A DNA stretch of 64,000 bases, from NCBI GenBank assembly GCA_027943335.1, contig BSBK01001120.1:273501-337500 (forward strand), read 5' to 3'. Position 1 is the first letter of the stretch, and each line of letters opens with the position of its first letter. The notes below the pieces were generated by a model that saw only the letters and a program-made list of their open reading frames with translations, had not been told where the DNA came from and ran no database searches. The position numbers and the translations under genes were made by a program. This DNA comes from Chamaecyparis obtusa. Lineage: Eukaryota; Streptophyta; Pinopsida; Cupressales; Cupressaceae. This document shows positions 39,501 to 53,039 of the stretch, one piece after another.

Positions 39501-40683
39501 CTGATCCGCATCTCGATATGTCATCATTGGTAATGATCTATACAAATGAGGTCTCGATGGTACACTGCTTAGATGTTTAGAATGGGAAGAGTCTCAACGT
39601 GTATTAGAGGAAGTCCACGAGGGTATATGTGGGTCACACTCAAACAGTTTAACATTAGCTCGAAAACTTATTAGGGCTGGGTACTATTGGCCTGAAATGG
39701 AAAAAGAGGCTATTAAATTTGCTAAAAATTGTCAACAGTGTCAAGTACAGTACATGGCAACTTGATTCATGCTCCAGGGAGAGATCTGATTCGGTTTACT
39801 ACACAATGGCCTTTTCAACAATGGGTATTTGATCTCATAGGTGCTATCCATCCACACTCTTCCAATGGACATACCCATATAATCACAGCTACAGATTATT
39901 TTACAAAATGGGTAGAATCAGTTCCTCTAACACAAGCAACAGGGAAATAGATCTCTATGTTCATCCTGAACTACATCATTTGCAGATATGGGATCCCTCA
40001 TTCCATAGTCACAGACAATGGGGGACAATTCAAAAACAAGGACCTAGATGACTTATGTGCCAAATTCAAGATTACTCAACATTGGTCCTCTATCTACTAT
40101 CCTCAAGGGAATGGACAAGCTGAAGCTTCAAACAAAAATATCTTGAAAATCTTACACAGAACAGTGAATAAAACAGGAAGAGACTGGCATCTCATGATCA
40201 ATCCAGCTCTCTAGGCATACAGAACTAGTATCAGAACACCTACAGGGGCTACACCTTTCGCTTTAGTTTATGGGTTTGAAGTGGTACTGCCTATTGAGGT
40301 TGAAATCCCATCACTCAGAATCAAAATGCATGGACTTGTCACTGATGAAGACTACAGAGTGTCTAGGTTACAAGAACTTGAATTACTAGATGAGCGCAGG
40401 CAAGAAGCGTATGATCATCTCAGAGTGTATCAGAAAAGAATGTCTAGAGGCTACAACAAGAAAGTCAAACACAGAGAATTTTAGGTTGGCGATCTAGTGT
40501 TGAGAGAAAATCCTAAAAATCAATCACATCGAGAATGCAAGGGGAAGTTCGAACCCAATTGGCTGGGCCCCTTTGTTATCACTGCTACTTTTGGCTCTGG
40601 TGCCTATCAACTCTCAATGACTAAAGGAGAACAGCTTCGAGAACCAATCAACATTCTCCATCTGAAGAAATTCTACACCTAAG
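36591..40683 (+). pseudogene. pol: Gypsy pol: RT, RNase H, second RNase H, integrase
   Basis: After an acidic and Lys-rich linker, reverse transcriptase runs from about 37500 to 38400, with VCTDFRDVNRACPKDDFPLP, GFSGYNQIKI and a YMDD active site at 38056-38067. RNase H I follows (TSLGALLA then TAG at 38539, ending near 38860). An archaeal-type RNase H II lies at 38926-39306 (LFFDGSYTQNGSRAGIL, NNIAEYEALLNGMKMA, HGDSQLVIHQV, NKAADAMATLS). Integrase has an HHCC-like finger (ending CQQCQ, 39740), D (FDLIGAIHP, 39828), D (VTDNGGQF, 40010) and E (NGQAEASNK, 40115), and a C-terminal DLVLRENP/FEPNWLGPFVI segment ending at TAA 40681. A frameshift lies near 39760. Stops (TAG 37369, 38539, 39307, 39947, 40212, 40482; TGA 37027 region, 39490, 39500, 39547) break the frame. 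Confidence 0.93.
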
Positions 40684-43112
40684 ACATTCAGTGCTTGGTA
40701 AATGTCCTGAAAAAATCTTAAAAATCAGAAAAAGTCCTTAAAAAATGAACATCTTGGTGAAAACCTAGCAATAGGCGCCTTGATGATTCACAAAAAAAAT
40801 CAAATAAATATCAAAAATTAAAAAAAAAATAAAAATATCAAAAGTACAAAAAAATTGAAAAAATGAAAAATACAAAAAAAAAAAAAGAAAAAAGAAAAAG
40901 TGCCTTGGTGAAAACCTAGAAACAGATGCCTTGGTAGCAAAAATAGAATCTCTGCCAAGATGGTGAAAACCTGGCAAACGGGTGCCACTTGTTCAAAATG
41001 CTCCATCTATCAGCACAATCTTGGTCTTTCCTAGCTTTTAGTCTTGCTTCAGTTTGTACATATATCCTGGTTTGTTTCTGCATTTTCAGTTTTCAATAAG
41101 TCAGTCTGTACACCACTCAGCTCAAGCGTCTGTATCCTATCAATGTTTAACACTTGGGGGCAATCAATTTCATATCCTATGGTCTCCCATGTATCTTAGA
41201 TGTGTCATATCTAGCCAGAGTCCTTTGAAGCTTCATGTGAGTCAGTCAGTCAGTCTTGTCTCCAGAAAGGATTTTGCATCTACAACATGGCAATCAAACA
41301 TCAAAACTCAACTGAAAACAATCTATGCTTTTTACATGCTTTTATCTCCTTGTATGCTTACTGATTCGCATTGAGATTTTTGCATATTGTGTCCCTTCAA
41401 CCTCTTTGATGATGTCCTTTATTGGATTTAGAGAGTGATGACTGGGGGCATAATCTTTTCTTTGTCTTCTGCTTGTATGTGAAAATCTAACAACTTTGGA
41501 AATTCTGGATTGAAATGGTGTCCGACTGTAAGAGCCTCTATCTCGAATTGGATGGCCATGCGTACCTCAACCATTGATACCAAAAAAATTCAAAGAAGTT
41601 TGATCTAACTATTATCTTTTTGAGTAAGTTCTTTCTCCTACTGTGGAACACGATCTTGCCTAAGGATGTGAATGATAAAGGGTCACTATGGGTAATTCAC
41701 ATTGGATTTAGAATGATCTCTTGACTGTTTGATGTGTTTGCAACGCAAGGCGTACTCAGGTTATCACGATGTTTATGTTTTGATGCTTGTACAAATTTCT
41801 ATATCAAAATGGATATGATATTCAGGTCATCCTGGCGTTTGTGCCTTGGTGCTTATATCTGATCTAACATTCCGAAAATAAATCAATATTCATATGTCCA
41901 TGGTTGTATAACCAGTGGGTGTTGTATTGATTCTTGCACATACAAATCAATATTCATGTCTATGGTTTCATGGCCAGTGGGCATTGTATTGATTTATCCG
42001 GCTACCAAAAAGTTCAATGATGATAACAAATCGACATATGATCAATGAGTAGGTCCTAGGTCTTAGGTTGCATTTCATTTTGCATGTCTCTTTGCATTTT
42101 TCATCTTTGCATGATCTCACAATGATTAAACGAACTTCAATGCTTAAAAAATTCTTCATATCAATTCTTCAAATCTAACAAGAGTTGAATCTCACACGAA
42201 GGTTCCTCCAATGAAGCAGCAAGTAGAATCTTTTTCGGGATCAAAATTCAAATCTAAGATCATTCATATTATTAACTACTTGCATAATCGACCTTCAATC
42301 TTCACAGAAATCCATAATTCAACTTAACTAATTATCTTACATCAAACTATCAAAAAATTCAACTTGGTCAACCATGGTCAACTCATGGTCAAACCTAGTC
42401 AACCTTGGTCTCCAGGACCTCTAAACGATGCAGAATGCACTCTTGAACATGTATAACCACTTTTACCATCAATCAACATGCTTCTGAGCTATCAATGGTG
42501 ACTTTTCTTGTCAGATTTCAATTTTAATCCCCAAGGGGGCATGGTATTGCATATCATTCAAAGTCTGTAATCAAATTTGAAATCATATCTTTTTTTATCT
42601 ATCAATATCTTTCATCAGTAATCAAGACAAACAATCACTTCTAGTTGTTGATTCATCAAAAGACCTCATCGCTCGGGGCAAATCTATCATCACTTGGGGC
42701 ATATCAGATTCATCAAGATCCATATCAATCTGGTATTCTCCTAATCTTGTAAACTGTATTAGTTTTTGCAACCATCAGATCATAGTGTTCTTTCCTTGGT
42801 TCTTCGGCAACTGAAGGGTTTGGATGTGATACCTGCTAGTTCTGCTAAGACAATCAAGTCTAGAACGGGTCACTCACTTCTTATCAATCCTAAGGTTCAA
42901 AATCAGGTATTTTGACACTTTTTCGCAATCATCGGTTCATTGCTGCTATAGTAAACATTATCTTTGGTCATTCAAGACCTCCTATCTCAATATCTCTCAA
43001 TCGGTTTCTATCTTGAGATCGGTTTATCTTTTGAATCAGTTTCATATCTTTATCAAACACAGACTATCTTTGAACCACTGCGCCTCGCACAGTAATTCAA
43101 AGAGGGTCAAAA
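40684..43112 (+). other. Gypsy 3' untranslated region and polypurine tract
   Basis: About 2.4 kb without a recognisable gene. It has an A-rich stretch (40786-40895) and a diverged duplication of about 68 bp around 41880-42000 (AATCAATATTCAT...ATGG...CCAGTGGG). The last bases before the 3' LTR, AAAGAGGGTCAAAA (43099-43112), are the likely plus-strand primer tract. Confidence 0.7.
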
Positions 43113-44312
43113 TATAATACCCCAAAAATGGGCTATAAGTTCATTAACCTCCTACATCGACAAATCAAACAAAATCGACATCGAAGTCCTAACCTAAGGC
43201 ACATCTGAACATCATCAAATCTAATTGATTATCTTAAATTCTGCATCAAAGAATATTCCTAGTAATATTCCTAATCATCATAATTATCTTTAATTTTATA
43301 ATTATTTGGCAATAAATCACATTTATCCTAAAGTTTGATTAATTGAATATTTTCATATTTAATTAATTAGATTTAATATTTGCCACTTAATTGTGTAATT
43401 AAATTTAATTATATCTATTATTAATTGTATTATTTAAATTTGACAATAAATCCAATATCCTATGAATAATTGATTAAATTCTTATTTAATTAATTAAAGC
43501 ATGTTGTCATTATTTAATAATATAATTTTTAATAAAAGTTTGATAAAATAGTTAATTAACCCATAAATTAATTTTTTTATTTCAAACATCAGTTAAGTTG
43601 AGCATAAATCACTTTATTATTAAATTAATTCATAAATAAAACATGCACAATCATAAAAGCAGACAACTGTCAATTATCAATTAAAGCTAAACTCTATTTT
43701 GAGTTAAAGCTTAGCTTTTGCATGTTTTTGTGACTTAATTATCTGTTATTATCAGATAACTCAAAAATCAAGCTGAGTTATTTGAGTGATTTATGGCTTT
43801 TATCCATGCACCTCCAAAGCCCTGGATTTCTATAAAAACAAGGCTCAGCTCTTCATAATTCATCTCATATTTTGCACAATCACGCTGGAGAATTGGAGGC
43901 TGAGGAATCAACTTGCGAATTCAAAGCTTTGTGAGATCAATTTCAATTGCATAGCTTTTATATCTTAGCATAGAATTTCATAGTTTTCATATCATTGTTA
44001 GAATCTTCATTGTTAGATCATTTAGCATCCATAGCATATCAGTTTATCATTCTTATTGCATAGAAAATATCAAAAATATAGATTAATTGCATTCAATTTC
44101 ATATCCATCTTTTGCATTCAAATCCTTCATTTAGGTGTCGTCTAGGTCACTAATCTCGATTACAATCTGAGAACATTAATCTCGCACCTACTAGAAGGCA
44201 GTAAATCGCTTGGTTAGATAATTTTCAATTTTGCATGATTTTGATTATCACTAACCTCTAATGTTTTACTGAGTGTTGTGTCTACAGATCAGGTACAAAA
44301 TTCACACACACA
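43113..44312 (+). repeat. 3' LTR of the Tat Gypsy element
   Basis: 1,200 bp, partner of 29284-30483. It begins TATAATACCCC, so the terminal TG has become TA by G-to-A change. It ends TTCACACACACA and is followed by the target duplication GTAGG. Confidence 0.95.
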
Positions 44313-47300
44313 GTAGGACCCCTTAAGACACACTTGAGCATTCCAATATGTAAAAAGGGGTCACGGGGACTCCTTAGGGGTCCAAGTATGCTTTATCATG
44401 TATTAGGACACCTAGGGAGTCCCCGTGACTCCTTTTGACACATTGCAATATTCAAGTGTGTCTTAAGGGGTCCTTCAACCCCTTAAGACACACTTGAGCA
44501 TTGCAATGTGTCAAAAGGGGTCACGAGGACTCCTTAGGGGTCCAAGTACACTTTATCACATGTTAGAACCCCTAGAGAGTCCCCGTGACCCCTTTTGACA
44601 CATTAGAATGCTCAAGTGTGCGTTAAGGGATCGTAGGACCCCTTAAGGCACACTTGAGCATTCCAATGTGTCAAAAGGGGTCACGGGGACTCCCTAGGTG
44701 TCCTAACATGTGATAAAGCATACTAGGACACCTAAGGAGTCCCCATGATGCCTTTTCACACATTAGAATGCTCAAGTGTGTCTTAAGGGGTCCTATGACC
44801 CCTTAAGGAACACTTGAGCATTCCAATGTGTCAAAAGGGGTCACGGGGACTCCCTAGGGGTCCTAACATGTGATAAAGCATACTAGGACCCCTAGGGAGT
44901 CATCATGACCCCTTTTGACACATTGCAACGCTCAAGTGTATTTTAAGGGGTCCTTTGACCCATTAAGACACACTTGAGCATTGCAATGTGTGGTCACGGG
45001 GACTCCTTAGGGGTCCTAGTATGCTTTATCATGCATTAGGACACCTAGGGTGTCCCCGTGACCCGTTTTGACACATTGGAATGCTCAAGTGTGCCTTAAT
45101 GGATCATAGGACCCCTTAAGGCACACTTGAGCGTTCCAATGTGTCAAAAGGGGTCACGGGGACTCCCTAGGTGTCCTCACACGTGACAAAGCATACTAGG
45201 ACCCCTAAGGAGTCCTCATGACCCCTTTTCACACATTGGAATGCTCAAGTGTGTCTTAAGGGGTCCTACGACCCCTTAAGGCACACTTGAGCATTCCAAT
45301 GTGTCAAAAGGGGTCACGGGGACTCCCTAGGTGTCCTAACACTTGATAAAGCGTACTAGGACCCCTAGGGAATCATCATGACCCCTTTTGACACATTGGA
45401 ATGCTCTAGTGTGTCATAAGGGGTCGTAGGACCCCTTAAGACACACTTCAGCATTCCAATGTCTCAAATGCGGTCACGGGGACTCCCTAGGGGTCCGAAT
45501 GCGTGATAAAGCATACTAGGACCCCTAGGGAGTCATCGTGACCCCTTTTGACACATTGCAAGGCTCAAGTGTGTCTTAAGGGCTCCTTCAACCCCTTAAG
45601 ATACACTTGAGCATTGCAATGTGTCAAAAGGGGTCACGGGGACTCCTTAGGGGTCCTAGTACGCTTTATCAAATGTTAGGACCCCAAGAGAGTCCCTGTG
45701 ACCCCTTTTGACAAATTGGAAGGCTTGAGTGTGCCTTAAGGGGTCCTACGACCCCTTAAGGCACACTTGAGCATTCCAATGTGTCAAAAGGGATCACGGC
45801 GACTCCCTAGATGTCCTAACATGTGATAAAGCATACTAGGACCCCTAAGGAGTCCCCGTGACCCCTTTTCACACATTGGAACACTCAAGTGTGTCTTAAG
45901 GGGTCCTATGACCCCTTAAGGCACACATGAGCATTCCAATGTGTCAAAAGGGGTCACAAGGACTCCCTAGGTGTCCTAACGCATGATAAAGCATACTAGG
46001 ACCCCTAAGGAGTCCCCGTGACCCCTTTTCACATATTGGAATACTCAAGTGTGTCTTAAGGGGTCCTACGACCCCTTAAGGCACACTTGAGCATTCTTAT
46101 GTGTCAAAAGAGGTCACGGGGACTCCCTAGGTGTCCTAACGCATGATAAAGCATACTAGGACCCCTAAGGAGTCCCCATGACCCATTTTCACACATTAGA
46201 ATGCTCAAGTGTGTCTTAAGGGGTCGTACGACCCCTTAAGGCACCCTTGAGCATTCCAATGTGTCAAAAGGGGTCAGGGGGACTCCTTAGGGGTTCTAAC
46301 GCATACTAGGACACCCAGGGAGTCCTCGTGACCCCTTTTGATACATTGGAATGCTCAAGTGTACCTTAAGGGGTCGTAGGGTCCCTTAAGGCACACTGGA
46401 GCATTCCAATGTGTCAAAATGGGTCACAGGGACTCCCTAGGTGTCCTAACGTGTACGCTTTATCATGCGTTAGGACACATAAAGAGTCCCCATGACCCCT
46501 TTTGACACATTGGAATGCTCAAGTGTGCCCTAAGGGGTCCTACGACCCCTTAAGACACATTTGAGCATCCCAATGTGTCAAAAGGGGTTAGGGGGACTCC
46601 CTAAGGGTCCTAACATGTACTAGGACACCTAGGGAGTCCCCGTGACACCTTTTGACACATTGGAATGCTCTAGTGTATCTCAAGGGGTCCTTTGACCCCT
46701 TAAGACACACTTGAGCATTGCAATGTGTCAAAAGGGGTCAGGGGGACTCCATAGGGGTCCTAGTATGCTTTATCAAGTGTTTGGACACCTAGGGAGTCCC
46801 CGTCACCCCTTTTGACACATTGGAATGCTCAAGTGTGCCTTAAGGAACCCTTAAAGCACACTTGAACGTTCCAATGTGTCAAAAGGGGTCACAGGGACTC
46901 CCTAGGTGTCCAAACATGTGATAAAGCATACTAGGACCCCTAAGGAGTCCCCGTGACCCCTTTTCACACATTGGAATGCTCAAGTGTGTCTTAAGGGGTC
47001 CTACAACCCCTTAAGGCACACTTGAGCATTCCAATGTGTCAAAAGGGGTCACAGGGACTCCCTAGGTGTCCTAACGTGTGATAAAGTGTACTAGGACCCC
47101 TAAGGAGTCCCCGTGACCCCTTTTCACACATTGGAATGCTCAAGTGTGTCTTAAGGGGTCCTACCACCCCTTAAGGCACCCTTGAGCATATCAATGTGTC
47201 AAAAGGCATCAGGGGGACTCTTTAGGGGCCTAATGCATACTAGGACACCCAGGGAGTCCTTGTGACCCCTTTTGACACATTGGAATGCTCAAGTGTGCCT

Positions 47301-48740
47301 TAAGGGGTTGTAGGATCCCTTAAGGCACACTTGAGCGTTTGAATGTGTCAAAAGGGGTCACGGGGACTCCTTAGGGGTCCTATTATGCTTTATCATGTGT
47401 TAGGACACCTAGAGAGTCCTTGTGAGCCCTTTTGACACATTGCAACACTCAAGTGTGCCTTAAGGGGTCCTACGACCCCTTAATGCACACTTGAGCATTG
47501 CAATGTGTCAAAAGGGGTCAAGGGGACTCCCTAAGGGTCCTAACGCATTCTAGGACACCTAGGGAGTCCCTGTGACCCCTTTTGACACATTGGAATGCTC
47601 TAGTGTGTCTTAAGGGGTCCTACGACCCCTTAATGCACACTAGAGCATTGCAATGTGTCGAAAGGGGTCACAATGACTCCCTAGGGGTCCTAGTATGCCT
47701 TCTCACATGTTAGGAACCCTAGGGAGTCAAAAGGACCCCTTAAGACACACTTGAGCATTCCAATGTGTCAAAAAGGGTCAGGGGGACTCTTTAGGGGTCC
47801 TAGTACATGTTAGGACCCCTAGGGAGTCCCCCTGACCCCTTTTGACACATTGGAATGCTCAAGTGTGCCTTAAGGGGTCCTAGGACCCCTTAAGGCACAC
47901 TTGAGCATTCCAATGTGTTAAAAGGGGTCAGGGGGACTCCCTAGGTGTCCTAACACGTGATAAAGCATACTAGGACCCCTAAGGAGTTCTTGTGACCCCT
48001 TTTAACACATTGGAAAGCTCAAGTGTGTCTTAAGGGGTCCTAAGACCCCTTAAGGCACACTTGAGCATTCTGATGTGTCAAAAGGGGTCAGGGGGACTTC
48101 CTAAGGGTCCTAATGCGTACTAGGACACCTAGGGAGTCCCCGTGACCTCTTTTGACACATTGGTACGCTCAAGTGTGTCTTAAGGGGTCCTAAAACCCCT
48201 TAAGACACACTAGAGCATTCCAATGTGTCAAAAGAGGTCACGGGGACTCCCTAGGTGTCCTATCACGTGATAAAGCATACTAGGACCCCTAGGGAATCAT
48301 CATGACCCATTTTGACACATTGGAATTCTCTAGTGTGTCATAAGGGGTCGTAGGACCCCTTAAGACACACTTGAGCATTCCAATGTGTCAAAAGGGGTCA
48401 CGGGGACTCCCTAAGGGTCCTAACATGTGATAAAGCATACTAAGACCCCTAGGGATTCATTGTGACCCCTTTTGACACATTGGAATGCTCAAGTGTGTCT
48501 TAAGGGGTTGTAGGACCGCTTAAGACACACTTGAGTGTTCCAATGTGTCAAAAGGGGTCACGATGACTCCCTAGGGGTCCTAGTATGCCTTATCACGTGT
48601 TAGGAACCCTAGGGATTCAAAAGGACCTCTTAAAACACACTTGAGCTTTTTAATGTGTCAAAAGGGGTCACGGGGACTCCCTAGGGGTCCTAGTACACGT
48701 TAGGACCCCTAGGGAGGCCCCCTGACCCCTTTTGACCCCT
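44313..48740. repeat. 160-bp palindromic satellite, right block (about 27 units)
   Basis: This continues the array interrupted at 29283. Units have the same two 62-bp inverted arms and spacer as the left blocks. The spacer occurs in both orientations: some units read CCTAACATGTGATAAAGCAT, others its reverse complement form CCTAGTATGCTTTATCATG (for example near 45012, 46450 and 47372). Near 48735 the unit breaks and passes into the 179-bp family. Confidence 0.95.
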
Positions 48741-50285
48741 AGGGAGTCCTAATGCATTCCAAAGGGTCATGGTTCCATAGAAGTTGCATTTTAAACCCTA
48801 ATGACCCCTTAACATGCCTACTGACCCCATTTCGACATGTGGTCTCCTCAGAGCTCCCCATGGACCCCTTTTGCATTTTCCTAAGAAAAAGTCATCCAAA
48901 TTTGGTACATAGGTCCTCTGACATGTCTTAATGAATTTGAAAGGGTCACCATTCCATAGAAGTTGTATTTAGAACCCTAATGACCCCTTAACAGGCCTAC
49001 ACACCATGATTCGACATGTGGTCTCCTGACACCACCCCATGGACCCCTTTTGAGTTCTACTAGAAAAAAGTCATCCAAATTTGGTACGTAGGTCCTCTGA
49101 CATGTCCTAATGCATTCCAAAGGGTCACCATTCCATCAAAGTCACATTTGGAACCCTAATGACCCCTTAACAGGCTTACCCACCCTAATTCGACATGTGG
49201 TCTCCTCAGAGAACCCCATGGACCCTTTTTGAGTTCTACTAGGAAAAAGTCATACAAATTTGGTACATAGGTCCTCTAACATGTCCTAATGTGTTCCAAA
49301 GGGTCACCATTCCATCCAAGTTTCATTTGTAACCCTAATGACCCCTTAATAGGCCTACCGACCCTGTTTCAACATGTGGTCTCCTAAGAGCACCCCATGG
49401 ACCCCTTTCGAGTTCTACTAGGAAAAAGTCATCAAAATTTAGTATGTAGGTCCTATGACATGTCCTAATGCATTCCAAAGGGTCACCATTCCATCAAAGT
49501 TTTATTTGGAACCCTAATGACCCCTTAATAGGCCTACCGACCCCATTTCAACACGTGGTCTCCTGAGAGCACACCATGGACCCCTTTCAAGTTTTACTAG
49601 CCAAAAGTCATCCAAATTTGGTACATAGGTCCTATGACATATCCTGATGCATTCCAAAGGGTCACCATTCCATTGAAGTTTCATTTGGAACCCTAATGAC
49701 CTCTTAACAGGCCTACCGACCCCAATTCGACATGTGGTCTCCTGAGAGCCCCATGGACCCCTTTCGAGTTCTACTAGGAAAAAGTTAACCAAATTTGGTA
49801 CGTAGGTCATTTGATATGTCCTAATGCATTCCAAAGTATCACCATTCATCGAAAGTTTCATTTGGAACCCCGATGACCCCTTAAGTCACCTATTGACCCT
49901 AAATCGCACAATGGTCTCCCAAGAGCACCCCATGGACCCTTTTCGAGTTTGACTAATCAAAATTCATCTAAATTGTGGATTTAGGTCCTTTGACATATCC
50001 TAATGCGTTCCAAATGGTCACCGTGCATCAAAGGTTGTCTCACGAGGCCTGATGACCCCTTAAGATGCCTAGCGACACTGATTGGACATGTGGTCTCCTG
50101 AGAGCACCCCATGGACCCTTTTCGAGTTTGACTAGGAAAAATTCATTAAAATTTGGTACATTGGTCCTTGGACATGCCCTATTGCCTTCTAAATGGTCAC
50201 TGTACATCCGAAGTTGCCTCACAAACTCTAATTACCCCTTAAGACATCTAGCAACCCTGATTCGACCTGTTGTCTCATGAGAGGA
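48741..50285. repeat. 179-bp satellite, right block (about 8-9 units)
   Basis: CCCCATGGAC or a variant recurs at 48857, 49035, 49214, 49393, 49572, 49749, 49928 and 50107, a period of 177-179 bp. Units diverge increasingly toward the right end (from 49860 the CCCTAATGACC part is altered). Minus-strand frames at 49861-49514 and 50222-50040 are repeat artefacts. Confidence 0.95.
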
Positions 50286-52188
<1,903 letters not shown>

Positions 52189-52920
52189 ATGGAAGAAGAA
52201 AGTGAGTCATGTAGTATGTTTGAATTAGGAAGATCGACTAGAGGTCAAAAGACTAGAAGGAAATTCAATAAACGCATGAAATTTTTCCTTGCTCAAGGGG
52301 GGTCATGTTCTTATGATGATGAGAGATAAAGTGACATTGAGGTGCCCTCTAGGTACCAATATCTATAGAAACAATGGGTCCCCAAGGAACTTCCTCCAAT
52401 AAACACTAATTTTATTGTTAAAGACAAGATATATCACATTGCACCATCGTCAATACATGGTTTCGGCCTATTTTCTATGGATGGCATAAAGGTCTCTTAC
52501 AAAAAAGTTATCGAATTGATAGAGTATGTTGGACCTTGTTATGATTACAAAAGTTGGATGCAAATTATTCTATATAAAAAAGTATGCATAGGTATGCACT
52601 CTCAGAAAATTGTATTCAACAAATAGACAATGAGAAAAGTAAAAGAGTGGCTATATACATTGACAGAAGGCCAAAAGCATTAGGGAATATTGTAGGTTTT
52701 ATAAATAGTACGTGACCTCTATAAACTATTAAGCAACCCAATTGCATATTTGAGGTGTGCGAGGGAGATCATGTATTTGTATGTGCGATAAAATCAATAC
52801 GTACATGGGAAGACTTGCTTATTGATTACAATTTGAATCACATAGATACAAATAATGTCACTATCATGGGGGTGCATGTACGTACTATGTACCATTAAAT
52901 AATTGATTTTTTTTGCCAGC
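52189..52920 (+). pseudogene. SET-domain-like (histone methyltransferase-type) pseudogene
   Basis: The ATG at 52189 starts MEEESESCSMFELGRSTRGQ. After two stops (TAA, TAG) comes IAPSSIHGFGLFSMDGIKVS, then KKVIELIEYVGPCYDY, which fits the N-terminal SET signature (G-x-G-L-F and I-x-E-Y-x-G). After a frameshift near 52640 the reading resumes as ALGNIVGFINST, stop, PL, stop, TIKQPNCIFEVCEGDHVFVC, AIKSIRTWEDLLIDYNLN. That is the SET-C region with N-S-x-x-P, N-C-x-F and the closing D-Y. The usual G-E-E-L is W-E-D-L. SET proteins transfer methyl groups to lysines, usually of histones. I infer a SET domain from motif order only. It lies inside the CACTA element between its promoter-like motifs and the next gene, and may be the 5' part of that gene. 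Confidence 0.62.
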
Positions 52921-53039
52921 CACGTCTAGAGAGTCTCGTAACCACCCACCTCATATCCATCATCATCTTCTAATGAAATTTATTAATCTAGTCCTTTCTA
53001 ATTATGGGTTAGCTTTAAATAATAACACAGGGCCACAAT

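Larger units (their letters stand above)
29284..44312 (+). mobile_element. Ty3/Gypsy LTR retrotransposon, Tat lineage, 15.0 kb, broken frames
   Basis: Two 1,200-bp LTRs (29284-30483 and 43113-44312) are flanked by GTAGG on both sides (29279-29283 and 44313-44317), inside a unit of the 160-bp satellite. I count about 12 differences between the LTRs (about 1%), so it is relatively young. The 3' LTR starts TA instead of TG. Gene order is gag, protease, G-patch, RT, RNase H, a second RNase H, then integrase. The extra RNase H between RT and integrase is the hallmark of the Tat lineage (Ogre, Retand and relatives). Long untranslated regions lie on both sides (30484-33205 and 40684-43112). At least two frameshifts and about 20 internal stops make it non-autonomous now. 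Confidence 0.95.

Noticed and set aside
49514..50222. Minus-strand frames of 60-115 codons with repeated ERGPWG segments
   Set aside because: They are translations of the 179-bp satellite.
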